Shown here piece after piece: positions 33,561 to 45,099 of a stretch of 64,000 nt of DNA. The stretch comes from Climacium dendroides (taxonomy: Eukaryota > Streptophyta > Bryopsida > Hypnales > Climaciaceae), in assembly GCA_950106755.1 (NCBI GenBank), contig OX467085.1:3720001-3784000 (forward strand). Reading direction: 5' to 3'. The stretch's first letter is position 1. Each line of letters begins with the position of its first letter. Under the pieces are notes generated by a model. That model had not been told where the DNA came from and did no database searches. It was given only the letters and a program-made list of their open reading frames with translations. The translations under genes and the position numbers were made by a program.

Positions 33561-36084
33561 AGGTGACCCAAATGATTAAGAGGTCATCTGCCATTCGGGA
33601 AACTAGGACTTACTGTGATTCTTGTCTTCAGGTCTCAGGTCTGAGGTTCGATCACTTGAGTTCATGCGATGGTATGAGGCTTGGTTTCAATTCCAACAAC
33701 CAATTCGCATTTCTCAAAAATGGGTGATCTATTCATTCTTTGTGGAAAAGGGTGGGGGATGATTGGACGAATGAATTGATCCTCTTGCTTAAGTAGATGT
33801 TCCTATAAGGTTGGAAGAAGTGAAAGTTGAATTCCGTTCAAAGATTTTCATATCACTATTATGATTCAGAAGTCTCCGACCGGAAGGCAAAAATCATCCT
33901 TTCTAGCCTTTAGGGAACGTCAATACCATATTACCATGACATTTTTTTTTTGGGGGGGGGGCGGGAATTTGGTTTAGCAAAATGTACAAATTATACATTT
34001 ATACATAATTTGGGAATGAACAATAACAAAGCTAAAGCCCTTGCCAACGAATCTTGAATGAAACCTACCACTAGAAAATGCAAAGAGTAAATTACTTAAA
34101 TATTTTTCGATTTCAGGGCTACAATTTTTCACGGCCAGTCGGCTATGTCACCATGTAGCATTCTTTACAGAATTATAAATTTACAATGCATATATTTATA
34201 TGGTCAAACTATAAATGGAACTGGTTTTAAATGAAAACAAGGTTTCATGTAGCGGAGAAAGCTCTATGTGAAATCCCTACATAAGTACATTTGTATTCTT
34301 TGTAATTTGAAACCTCCAACCAAATTGTTCCGCAAAATATTTAATCCAAGCTGGAAAGCTCAAATGAATGAAGAAACACCTATACTATTTTCTATCTCAC
34401 CTTGCATGTTGATTTGTTTGTTGGCCAGAAATTCTGCATTTTAGATCTACATGACTCAAGATTTATTAATAAGGTATCTATAACTATTTTACAGCTTATC
34501 TAATTTCTTGGCAATTTTAATATTTGGGATTTTTAGGACTATTTAGTACCCGAATAAACAAATTTGAATCTGAGATTTGAAGAAGATGATTTTGTAGCAA
34601 ACTTAAAGGAATCCTAAAAATATTGAATTTTATGTGGTGTACAAGTTCACTAAATGAACTTTTTTATTAATGACTTTTGAAACGCGTAATGTTCTTTGAA
34701 TGGTTCTTTTCATAAATGACCATCTTCAGAAAATTGTTACAAATGGGATTTTTATAATATTTGTATAGTTTTTCCCTTTTTTTTTTTAATTACACGTTAG
34801 AACATATATTTTCTTGAAATTGGAACTATTCTAGAACTTTCTCCTACTTATAGAATTTTTTGGTGGTTTTTTTTTTGGTAATTGCCTTCATCTTGAAAGT
34901 GAATACATTGGACATTACTTGGACATATTTCTTCAATGTTTTTTGAATATTTTTCTTTTAAATTTTGAAAGTATTCTACAAAAAAATCATGAGTATTGGA
35001 CGAAGCACAACAAAATTATCAAATGTTTCTTGCAGTCACCTAGATCCATTAGAAATTAGAAAAAATTTAGAATTTTCATTGTATTTTATTTACATTTCAA
35101 TGTCAAAAGGCTCCCAATTCTATATTTGGAATGATGAACTAAGTGACTAGGAAGATGTTTCATCTAAATCAAGATGTTTTATCCAAAATGATTCTGGAGA
35201 GTACAAACCTTCAATGACCAATTTTATGAAATGGAGGTAACCAATAAACCAATATGTATACAAAGAATAGAAGCAAAAATATACAAGATTTAGAATATTA
35301 TTCTTTTGTTAAATTACTAACAACAACTTCAAGGGGCTCTAACTCTAATCCCTCAAGTTGACTTCACATAAATACCTAAATATGACCTATAAACAGAAAC
35401 CGAATTATTTAATTCATTATTGCATTGAGATTTGTAACTTTAAAGGACAGTTTGTTTAATTGTTTAGATGCAATTTTATGAAATGGAATTGGAGTTGGAG
35501 ATGGAATAAGGTCATTCTATATTTAACTAATAACTATAGTGAAAAGTGATTGAATGAGTATTTTACCATAGTTTGTAACTTTGTATAATCATACTTTCTT
35601 AGTTTTTGTGGGATTTTATTCGCAATTGAAGGGTGATTTTAAGAAATACTCATATTATTTTAGAGTCATGTATTGAGTGCTTGCAAGTTGCAATGTCTTT
35701 TTTTATAACTTTTCATACTTGATTTTTTTTGAGTTTACTAAAGTTTTGACTACTGAAAGCAATACTTTTACTCTTTTAGAAACAAGCTTTTACGAGTTCT
35801 GAAGTTTACAGTTCAGATTTTAAGTATTTCACAAAGAATCATTATTTTATGATTATATGCATTAGAAAATGACTACAAACTTCACTTTTCTTCAATTACA
35901 TATTTTTAAAATTCACCATGAAAAAATGAAAATTTAGTCTCTCTCCCTCTATATATATTTATAGTTTGTACTCAAAATACTTATAAGATGTAAGAATGAG
36001 TCAATTGCAAACATATTTGATGAAGAGAAATATCAAAATTCTAAAAGTGAGTAGTCATCAGAATTACGGGTAGGATTCATGGTT
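33561..36084. other. AT-rich intergenic DNA, no gene seen
   Basis: No credible coding frame. A T10-G10 homopolymer pair lies at 33,942-33,961. The rest is AT-rich, with scattered microsatellite-like TATA runs near 35,950. Confidence 0.5.
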
Positions 36085-36112
36085 TTTAGGGTATAGGGTT
36101 TAGGGTTTAGGG
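36085..36112 (+). repeat. Interstitial telomere-like repeat
   Basis: Four consecutive TTTAGGG-like heptamers, one of them degenerate (TATAGGG). The tract is too short to mark a chromosome end. Confidence 0.75.
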
Positions 36113-36282
36113 CATGGAGTTATTTTTCAAGTTTCACATTGAAGGGGCAAAATTCCCGCCGTCAATTTTCAAAGTTTTTATGTCCTTACCTGAAGTTCAT
36201 GACGAACTAATGGTCTAACAGTCTACCAGCTCACTCCTTTGGATTCTCTACTCACAAATAACTAAGTTTGGAGAATCCACAG

Positions 36283-36575
36283 GTCGTGGGTTGCCTGGCC
36301 GTCCGCTCGGCGGACACTGCGCCGACCAAGCGGTCGGCAAAAGCAACGACCCGTCTGCTGAGCGGACGGGCCGACGGCCGATCGGTCGGGGCAGACGAAG
36401 TCCGTCCGTCCACCCATCCACTCGTCCGCTCGGCCGACGGCCAAGCGGTCGGTGCGTCCGTCCAACTCGGCCGTCCGTACGTCTTTGTCGACCGTGGGAT
36501 GGGAGATGCGGATTCACGATGTCCGTCCAATCTTACCGTCCGACCCTCAAGCCGACAGCGACGTCTGCCTCGTCG
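36283..36575 (+). promoter_or_regulatory. GC-rich array upstream of gene E
   Basis: Dense CGTCCGCTCGGCGGAC, CGGTCGG and GGCCGACGGCC words in AT-rich surroundings. Frames open on both strands through it are compositional. It begins near CACAGGTCGTGGGTTGCCTGG, a possible decayed CAGGGTTG terminus. A clear TATA box follows directly. Confidence 0.65.
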
Positions 36576-36580
36576 GTCGG

Positions 36581-36589
36581 TATAAAAAG
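36581..36589 (+). promoter_or_regulatory. TATA box of gene E
   Basis: TATAAAAAG lies immediately after the GC-rich array and about 200 bases before the start codon at 36,788. It is the strongest TATA match of the four array-associated promoters. Confidence 0.65.
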
Positions 36590-36787
36590 CGGAGCGGACG
36601 GTTCATTCCGCACAATTGTTTCCCTTGCGGAGTGGGTGATCCTGCGGCTATTGGTCTCTGTGCGGCCCCTTCCGCCTTGGTGTGTGAACAATTGTGAATG
36701 AATGAGTGGTATTCACTAATTATTATAATCTGAAACCACTACACATTAATCATTCTAACGTTGAGGTCATTTATAGAGAAGGGTACT

Positions 36788-37742
36788 ATGCCTCGCAAAG
36801 GAATTCCGTTTCTTTCCGGTTCTTCGAAGAAAAGTTCGAAGGGGAAACCACAAGAACTAGATTGGGATGTTTACTTCGATGAATTCAATGTGGCAAAGGA
36901 CGGGTGGGAGTACGAGTCCGACAAAGTGTGGACTTGTACAATGTGCAAGAAATATGTGACCATGTCACACATAGCCAAGTTGTGGCCAGCAAATGACAGT
37001 TTGGAGAAGCAAGTGAGACGGTGGGAAGGCCCTATGAAGACGTGTACGAGTAGACACTTTGTAGAGAGATACGAAGAAATTTGGGCAGCTTCAAATCTAA
37101 GTCCCTCGAAGCCTACCATCATGAACTATTCTACCATGGCAATGGTTTGGGCGGAGATTGTACTCCAGAAAGACGTTGACTAGCGTACAGTCATAGGGAT
37201 GAATAAAGAGACAAAGATGATGTGTCACTCAGCTATGGTGTTCACTAACTGGCGTGGCGAAAGTGATTACATGCCGGTTTGGTCGAACCGAGGTCAATTT
37301 GGGTGCTCAAGTTGGCCTATGCGGGATGCAGAGGACAGTGATGCTGACGATGATGAAGAACCAACTGAACAGTTGCCACCTCCACCTCCATCTCCGGAGA
37401 GGCACGACTGGCGGCCCTCAATATTACCTAGGAACAAGGGGACCTCATGGAAACACCAGTTATACAGACTATGGTGGTTCGGAACAAGGCGGCTCGCGAA
37501 ATTATTCGGGAATAGGAGGACATGATTTGTATGGGCCTCATGGAAGTTCTTACTACACTAGTTCAAGTCATGGAGGGACTGGAGGCTCACATGAATATGC
37601 TTCAGTTCCACCTCCAACTTTTGGAGGTCCTTATTACGAAAATTATGGACAAGGGCAACAATCAAGCGGATATGGGCCATATGGTGGCTCTGATTCTACG
37701 CCTCAAAGTCAAAATCATGATAGTAGTTCTGATTTTGAATGA
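36788..37742 (+). pseudogene. Gene E: protein sharing the N-terminal domain of gene B
   Basis: ATG 36,788 (MPRKGIPFLSG) is preferred over an upstream TTG. Residues 45-130 contain TCTMCKKYVTMSHIAKLWP, a Cys/His region (TCTSRHFVERYEEIW), IMNYSTMAMVWAEIVL and VD. This is homologous to the domain at gene B residues 50-140, including CKKYV-M-HI-KLWP. TAG at 37,181 stands where gene B has TGG (VDW), so it is a Trp codon lost by G-to-A change. The frame shifts by one base near 37,410 (after ERHDW). The second frame encodes a Gly/Tyr/Ser-rich low-complexity tail to TGA 37,742. An acidic run and polyproline precede the shift. There is no RING finger. The function is unknown. The shared N-terminal domain and the GC-array promoter tie it to the gene B element family. 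Confidence 0.6.
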
Positions 37743-39397
37743 AGTATAGTGTTATTTTGTAGAAAAATACAAGGTGCCATTATGTAGTTATGGGCTTTGT
37801 TTTTTAATGTGGTTTCAAGTGTAATGCATTGTCAATTTTTCATTTGCCATTTGGAAACAATGCAATAGTTGTAGGAATGCAAGTATATTCGAACAAGTGA
37901 GATGTATGAAGAAATTGTTTTTGCCCCCAAAACGAAAGTGGTATAGGCTATAAGACTATTTTATAATATAATAAAATTATTTGCTTTTTACCTTGTAGAG
38001 TAAGTAGAGTTCCATACTATCACTCCAATATGAATGGTTAATTGTTGCAAGTGTTGAGTATGTGAATGATGTGGTGTAATGTATTTGAACATCGGAAGTT
38101 ACGTATTTTGGTCATTTGTAATGAATGCGTACTGAAAACCATGAAAGTTACGTGCTTGTATATAGAATTGCAAATGTACGGTTGTTTTTTGAGACAAAAT
38201 GGTGTGACCAAATCATTTTTATAAAACCTTTGTCGAATAACTCAACACCTTTTGGTATGCACCAAAAGAAATTTCATTATGTAATTAGCTTTGATGTTGT
38301 ACTTCCCAAATGCTATTTTAAGTATTGGACCTTCACGACAACAATTCAAGACTTATTCTTCTTCAGGTATTTAACACTAGAAGAGTAAAAACAACAAGAT
38401 ATCTTGTTGTTGAAATTCATTGATGAAATGAATTCGAGCTCTCTGGATATTGGATAGGCAAGAATATAATGTACAAGTAAAAAATTAAAAATTAAAACAA
38501 GTTGCAATTATTTTCCTACCTACTATGACCTACTAGGCTACTACCTAGTGCAGTAGTGCCTACACTCCCCCCCGTCCCTTGTTTTGAGCAATTTAGGTCA
38601 TAACTTCTATTCCCGGTCACTGATTGTGGAAAAAATGAGGTCTCCATTATCCCATATAGCTTAATAAGCTTATCAATTTTTCCATCTTCAGAAAAAGTTT
38701 CAAAAAATCACGACAAAATTTCAAGTTGTAAGTACCTACCTAATAACCCCTAAACCCTCGAAGGGACCCTAAGCCCTTTAGAAGTGAACCTTCAACTCAC
38801 AATTAGGCACTCACATACAATCATACATTCATACACGATGTTTCCTTCGGTCCTTTAGTTGCCCTCCATCGTCATATCAATTATAGACATAGAGGTAAGT
38901 AAACGCTTACCATTTTTTATATTGTCATTGACATTATTATAATGAACATCTTCAATCACATTTACTATACCACACAAATGAAGACAAGGACTTGTCAACC
39001 TAACAATCAATGAATCATTGAATCATCAATCATCAATTAAAAATTGAATGAATAAAGAATTGCAAATTATTCCATATAATGATTTCGAGATTTCCAATTT
39101 TCCATCCAAACATACGATGACAAATGGCGTAAAGACTTCCAAGTTCTCCAAAATCATTGTGAATTAAAACATGCTCATTGATTACAAATGCTGAGATGCA
39201 CCTTGCTGTAAAACAGCATTCACAATCAATCCAATCATTGGTGATGAAACTGAGGTATATCATCCGTATATATTGTACTACTATGTAATTGACATGTAAC
39301 TTAGTATATGTCTTTGCCTCTATGAATAGTGCATACTATAAACACCTATAGGCTATAGTTAATTACTTATATATGATATATTAATATCATTAAAGAT
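37743..39397. other. AT-rich intergenic DNA, no gene seen
   Basis: Between the convergent gene E and kinase gene. Short frames lack motifs. A CTACTA-rich patch and a C7 run lie near 38,515-38,575. The 3' end of the kinase element is not recognisable. Confidence 0.4.
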
Positions 39398-40898
39398 TTA
39401 AACTACAACTCCAAAGTGGTGGAAGTGTTCATCCGGTATAGACCAATGAAACGAAGAAGTAAATCGCAAAATCACTTGCGCCAAACTACTATGGCCATCG
39501 GGACCATCTTCGCAAAGTCTCCCCAAATACACTTGAAAGACTTGTGCTAAGTCGTGATGCGAGTACAACACATGTTTTTTGCTTCCACAACCTTGCAAAC
39601 CGTAGTATGTCTCTGACATACATGTACTCACTGTTGATTCTCTTCGCTATTTGACCAACAGCAAATTCTTCGGACTTAATGGTAAGTACGGGTATGTTCT
39701 CCACATCTGCATCTCTTCGATGTACGTATGTAATCTTTGGATCGATCCACCACCTCCTCCTCAGAACTTCGTTCCGATCACTTGTTGATGTGAATGTATA
39801 CAATGACTTCATGGGCTCTATACCAGTCGTGGTCATCCCCCAATCGCAAATTCCAATGAAAACCTGCAACTCGTCTTCCGGGAAATGGAACATGATGTTG
39901 TCTGGAGAAATGTCGTTGTGAAGATGTCCGGCACCATGTACCGCATTCATAATATGCAGTAGTACCCAAGCAAGCTCCGTACGCTTTGCTCTCCATCGCT
40001 TTAGACGATGAGTTCGAATGACCTCCTCGTCGCTAATTTTGGGGTCACACATAATGCGTATGGCGATATTGTCTGGATAATCGTTATCCATTCTCAACAT
40101 TTCACGCAAAGTACTACCATTCCACCACAATGAATAGCCTTCATTCCGATTTGTGTGGACTGCAACGAAGCGTATGACTCTATCGTGCGGAATCCGCACC
40201 GCCATCGATTTAGTTTGGTGTTCCATCTTTGCAAGCTCAGATCGTCGACCCTCTTGGAGAGACATCTTTGCTGCAAATTCCCAATGTGATTGAAGTTCAG
40301 GGCACCTTTCGATTCGCACCCTACGAATTGTGGCATAGCCTCCGCGTAGGACAATATTATCTTGTGGAATCACCCTTGCGGTTCCTGGGAGCGCTATTAA
40401 ATGGCGAAATACAACTCGCATGTTTACTCTCCCTTCGTGAGTTGTCCACCAACTCATAAATCCACCTCTATTTTGTCTTGAAGCAAATGGTCTCATCCGA
40501 CTCACGAACATGTCCACTTTTGTAATCACGTGCGTGAAGGCTTCATCATCAATGCGATGAACCTTACCAAATTTTTCGACGGTCCCTTTCGCATTCCATA
40601 GTGCATCATGCGCTTGTTTGTCCAACCAACTAGTGAAATTCTTCTTTTCCATTTCTTGATACCACCCTCCCACCCGCAACGCTTTATGCATCATGTCCTT
40701 TATATCGCCTTTGAACTTCTCAATGCCCTCTTCTTGATAACGAACATACTTAGAGTCAAGAGACATGGTAGTTTCTCTCTCATAGAATTCAACAATGCAT
40801 TTTCTCAAAAATGCGGTACAAGTGTGCGAGGGGTTGTCCATGATGTCGGCCTCAGTAGATTCCTCCACAAACTTCGTTTTCTTCTTCGCCCTTGGCAT
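39398..40898 (-). CDS. Protein kinase-like gene (gene D)
   Basis: ATG at 40,898 (MPRAKKKTKF) is chosen over earlier in-frame codons because it follows the TATA-like box at a normal distance. The frame is open for 469 codons to 39,489 with no nonsense codon. After about 180 residues of unknown sequence the kinase fold appears: a Gly-rich loop LRGGYATIRRV, a Lys in FAAKMSL, and a catalytic loop HLHNDISPDNIMF (His-Asn-Asp in place of His-Arg-Asp, with catalytic Asp and Asn present). The metal-binding DFG reads DWG (ICDWGMT). Near 39,625 the frame probably shifts by one base. The alternative frame to 39,398 continues with more coding-like sequence (HHDLAQVFQVYLGRL). The likely role is Ser/Thr phosphorylation, possibly of element or host nuclear proteins. 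It is the best preserved gene of the window and lies downstream of a GC-rich array. Confidence 0.75.
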
Positions 40899-41049
40899 CT
40901 TGATGAATGTCGCACGATTCGAGAAAAAAAATGGCAAGGGTCCCCCCAAGATTTCACCTTTACCCTCCCGAGGAGAGGAGGCAATAGGGACCAAAGGCAC
41001 TAAGCTTCTCCGCTCTCTCTTGCAAGCAAGGGGGAAGGAAAAAGTGAGA

Positions 41050-41358
41050 GGTGGACGACCCGACCGCCTCTTTTGTATAAGGCGGACGGCCATCCCGTCC
41101 GCCCAATCTCAGCCTTGGTGGACGGTCGATCGGGCGCCCCATCGGGTCCGTTCGATTGGTCGTCCGATCGGACTGCCGACCGGTCGGACGGGCCACCCAA
41201 TCAGCCGACCGATCGGTCGGCCCCGTCCGCCCCGTCCGTTCGCTCGGTCAGCCCCGTCCGACCCGCCCTCCCCGTCCGTCCGTGCAGTCGGCTCCAACCG
41301 CCCCGTGGTCCGCATCCGTCCGGTCGGTCCGCCCCGTCCGCCCCGTCCGTGCGGTCGG
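41050..41358 (-). promoter_or_regulatory. GC-rich array upstream of the kinase gene
   Basis: Read on the minus strand, repeated CGGACGGGGC, GACCGACCGG, CGGTCGG and CGGACGACC words. The array is cut at 41,358 by the start of a large LTR and appears to continue beyond that LTR at 44,891-45,099. The Arg/Pro-rich frames on both strands are compositional. Confidence 0.7.
41071..41080 (-). promoter_or_regulatory. TATA-like box of the kinase gene
   Basis: TTATACAAAA on the minus strand, about 175 bases upstream of the ATG at 40,898 and right at the edge of the GC-rich array. Confidence 0.5.
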
Positions 41359-44300
41359 TGTGGGAATTCGGAATCTGGAAACGGATCAATAATGCAAGAA
41401 GTAGGTGCGAAAAATAAAAAAAAATAAAAAAATTATAGTTAGAGTGTGATTTTTGGACTAGATAACTTGAATTAGGAAATAAGCGTTCCGGCACCACCCG
41501 TAATCGGAACTTATCCGGATCCGGAATCCGGACTCATCTGGAACACAGGAACCTACCGTATAGGTCCCATAGCTACGGAAGTAGGATACCGTTGAGACAA
41601 CGGACCTGTAGCTGTTGTCCTTAAGACCGTAGAGAGACAGTTTAGTACTTAAGCCGTCTTCCTAGGGTTTCCTCTTCATTTTTCTATTCTGTATACCCGA
41701 GACTGTTTGTGTGAGTAGTTGAGAGAAAGAGTGGTGAGTTAGCGACTGAGCTAAAAGTACTTTCCCTTCGTCCTCACTTAGATCTTATGGCATTCGGACC
41801 AGTACGGAAGATAGCGGTATCTGCCCGGGTTATCTCTCCGGCCATTCCGGATAGCCCGTAACTACACAAACAGTTAGAGGAGGACTTGACTAGGTTAGGA
41901 TGTGTCGGTTTACTACACCGACCGTGGAATCTCAAGAGTGAGGAGATGATTCAAGAGCTACTTCACGGTGTTCCGAATCAATATGAGCTTACTTTGAGAG
42001 GACGACTAGTCGCGTGGACCGAGGACATCTGGACGGATGTTTATCAGTTCCGGAAGAGTGGGAACGGTTTAGCATCGAGGACGGACCGTTTTGTAGCCGG
42101 GAAGTTCACCGGGACTACAAACCCTAAGGACGGATTTGCTATCAGCGAGTGTAAAGACGAGAGACATAGGCAGATACTAGAGTTTCTGATTCCGATCTTA
42201 TATCCGGAAAAGCCAACGCGGGTTACCATTACGGTGGCCAATACTATCTTTGGGGCTATGGAGAACCGGGTAGTGCACTGGGGTAGGGTCATAGCCGGGA
42301 TAGTAGCTAAATTAGCGGATCACGTGACACGAGCTAAGGCGAGTCCAGTTAGCACGTATTTGTTTCATCTGTACCATCAATAGGAACTTTTGAGTGCGAC
42401 GGAAATAATTCAGTATGACACCGGAAAGACGCTCCTGTCATACGGACTTTCCGGGGAGGAAGCGGAAGATCCGGTCGAGTCTGAACCGGAGGAACTTCCC
42501 GAGGAACGTCTGACCGACCCAAGGACCAAGAAGAAGAAGTCAACCGATTCGGGGTCGAGAATCAAGCCACCGACAATGGAGAGGGGGGAGTCCAACAAGG
42601 GACCTGAGTGGATACGTGAAATCAAGGTACTTCACGACGGGTTGTCGGATTTGGTGATAGATACCGTGGAAGTATTGAAGGTGGATCCGGATCAGTCGTG
42701 GAAGCTGTCAAGCGACTGCCCAAGCCGGAGGATCTGAAGAAGAGGGATGAGCGGATCCAGGAGTTGGAGGCAGAACGGAACCTACTCCAGACCCGGGTGA
42801 ATTGGGCGGAAGGGGAAATGGTAGTTGCGAAGGAGAAAGAGAAGGAGGCTCTCGTTCTGGTCAAGAATCTAACCGGGGCAATCAACATCAAAGCCGATAT
42901 CATCACGAAAGCTGCCTTGTTTGACTCAAAGATGATATCAGAAGGCCACATTACCGGAACCAAGGTAGTTACCATCCTCGTAGACTTCACAGCAAGAATA
43001 GAGCGAGTTTTCAAGGAGATCCAGAAGTTGCTGGCGGCCATCGACCCAAACCATGCAATGGATTTGTCCACCTTTCCGAAACTTCCTTTTGTCGCAGGTA
43101 CCCCAAGGAAGCCAGTGGCGGATCAGGCAACCCGGATAGAGGGCCTGAGGGGGATACTCACACCAGCCAAGCCTTCCGCCAGTAAGATACGGATGACGGA
43201 GTTGAATCTGAGGCCAGCCACGGAACCGGAACCGAAGTCTAGCGCGAAAACGGTTCCGGTGCCATCTAAGTTCTCAACTCCGGAAGTTTCCAAGGCACAA
43301 ACAATGCCAAATTTGATGACCGGATCATTCAAGGTTCCAGGACAACAGGTTAGGGGAGATCTCATCAACCGGATCGGTGGGATGACCAATCCAGCTCGAA
43401 CTAATCCGAAAGGATTTGTGCACATGCAAGAGACCACGCCGGAGAAAGGAAGCGAACCCACGACATTGGAGGATACAACACCAGAGAAGGAGAAGGAAGT
43501 CCAAGTTATTGAAGATTCTGACGAGGAGAGTGCCCACTCCACTTCCGGAACCGAAGGCGACAGCGATCCGTCTCCCGCAACGCACCATATTCAGACTCGA
43601 GCCACTGCAAAAACTACGCCAGCCAAGAACACGAAGGGGACGCCTACCAGCCAAGCGGGGAGTCGTTCAAAGAAAGGACGGAAGCCAAGACATTAGGATT
43701 GGTAGGAGAAGAAGTATAGGATCCGGAATGGGGTTCCAAGCTTGGACCCGATTTATGGAATTTTAGGCGGATAGTAAGGAAATCCGGTTATCTCGGACGG
43801 TTGTTAGCAATCTTTCCGGATATTTCGGGAGGTTCAGGGATTGGTGGCCTGGATTTCCGGGTTTTCCTTTTCAGGCTTTTAGGAGTTGACTTTGGGTTTT
43901 TGTGTTAGTATTTTAAGGGCAGGCAAGTTAGTTGTCTGCCATTCCATTCGATTCTATTCCATCCTACTCCACTGGATTTTCGTGCTTTCACGTATGTATT
44001 ACAATTTTCTTTTCTTAATCTAAGTCAGTCAGGATACCTTTAGCTGCACTTTTGCTTAGACAGGGTCTTTTGGGCTGAGTGTATGCATGGGTGTATGATC
44101 TGGTATTGGAGAAAGAAAAGGGAGGGAGAGAAGGAATCCGGATCTTGAGCTACGGATCATCTGGGGGTGGAGCTAGTGAGAAGGAATGCAAAGCTGAGTA
44201 AGGGAGTGTAAGTGCAACGTGCTTTTAATCTGCCGGAACGGCAATCCGGAATAGAGGGTAGAGGTCCGTGCGAGTCCGGAACGAGGAGGGTTCTGTGCGG

Positions 44301-44890
44301 AGTTAAGCAACCGCCAAAGGAAAGGATCTCCCGCTACTTCGGAAAGTCTGCCAACCTCCCCCTTGGTAAATTGTCTTCTCCTTGAGATTCTATTCTTTTG
44401 GGTCTATAAGTTCTGATCCGTCGTTGTAGTAAGAGAGGTGTGAAAAGTGCTCTGTGTGACCTGATTCCGGATCGGCCAATCCGGAAACTGTGAGAGAATA
44501 CTCCTCCCTCCTCCTACAACTGTGTTGTCTTGGGTGTGTTGTTTAGTAGATTTAGAGTACAGAGAGGATAATTGTACAAGTGGTGAGTCCCCACCCCTTT
44601 CTAGATCAAGGGCGGACCTTTTGAGGGTAAAACAGAGGCAACAAAAACTAGTGACAGAAGAGAGACGGAACTTAGTTCCGGGTGTGTCCGGATTCGGAAC
44701 GGAATCCGGAATGTACTAAATTTCCGGAATAAGGTAGTGAAGTGAAATAAGGGAGATTAAGTGAGTAGTCACAATCCGGATACTTCTCATTCAATCGATA
44801 TCATACTAAAGTTCCCTGGAACGATAATTCGTGTCATCTTGCAACCATTTGTCGTTGTAAAGATACTTACGGCTAACTGCGCGTACGACA
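41359..44890 (+). repeat. Large LTR (copy 1), about 3.5 kb, containing ORF-L
   Basis: Starts TGTGGGAATTCGG and ends GCGTACGACA (TGT...ACA). Its 5' part matches 49,978-50,775 and its 3' part matches 54,209-56,967, with differences at roughly one base in ten. Both borders adjoin GC-rich array sequence of the same kind, so it looks like a solo LTR inserted into that array. The flanking five bases (GTCGG and ATCGC) are only partly alike, so the duplication is uncertain. A weak TATA (GTACTTAAG near 41,645) lies upstream of ORF-L. The 3' third (43,700-44,890) is non-coding. Confidence 0.8.
41787..43696 (+). pseudogene. ORF-L copy 1, inside the LTR
   Basis: ATG 41,787 (MAFGPVRK). TAA at 41,847 replaces a codon that is GAA in copy 2, and TAG at 42,381 replaces CAG of the solo-LTR homologue. 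A missing base near 42,690 shifts the frame. Relative to copy 2, an in-frame block of about 12 codons is absent near 42,608. The protein has three parts. First is an N-terminal globular domain with LGCVGLLHRPWNLKSEEM, KPTRVTITVANTIFGAM and a YLFHLYHQ end. Next is a Glu/Lys-rich coiled coil with ADIITKAALFDSKMI and GTKVVTILVDF. Last is a Pro/Thr/Ser-rich tail ending in basic residues. The N-terminal domain is reminiscent of the 'putative plant transposon protein' domain, but this is only resemblance. It has no zinc knuckle. Its role is unknown, possibly gag-like or accessory. Confidence 0.6.
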
Positions 44891-45099
44891 ATCGCTTGCG
44901 TCTGCCTCGTGCTCCACGTCCGTCCGCTCAGTCGGCCCCATCTGCCCCGTCCGACCGCTCGGTCGGCTCACTGAACCGGCCGACCGACCGTCCACTGGAC
45001 GGACGCGAATCCAAAATTTCTATGTCCCCGGACGCTCGGAAACCCGCGGACGCGGACGTTGGACGTTTGTCCGGACGTCCCAACGTCCATGCAACCCTG
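44891..45099 (-). mobile_element. hAT-like terminus with GC array (kinase element end)
   Basis: On the minus strand the segment starts CAGGGTTGCATGGACGTTGG at 45,099 and continues with GGACGTCCGG, CGCGTCC, CGGTCGGTCGG and CGGACGGGGC words. It matches the terminus at 24,412 in the first eight bases and in word content. It interrupts a reverse-transcriptase fragment right after codons for FFGCV. The flanking eight bases on that side are ATGCGTGG (minus strand). Confidence 0.65.
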
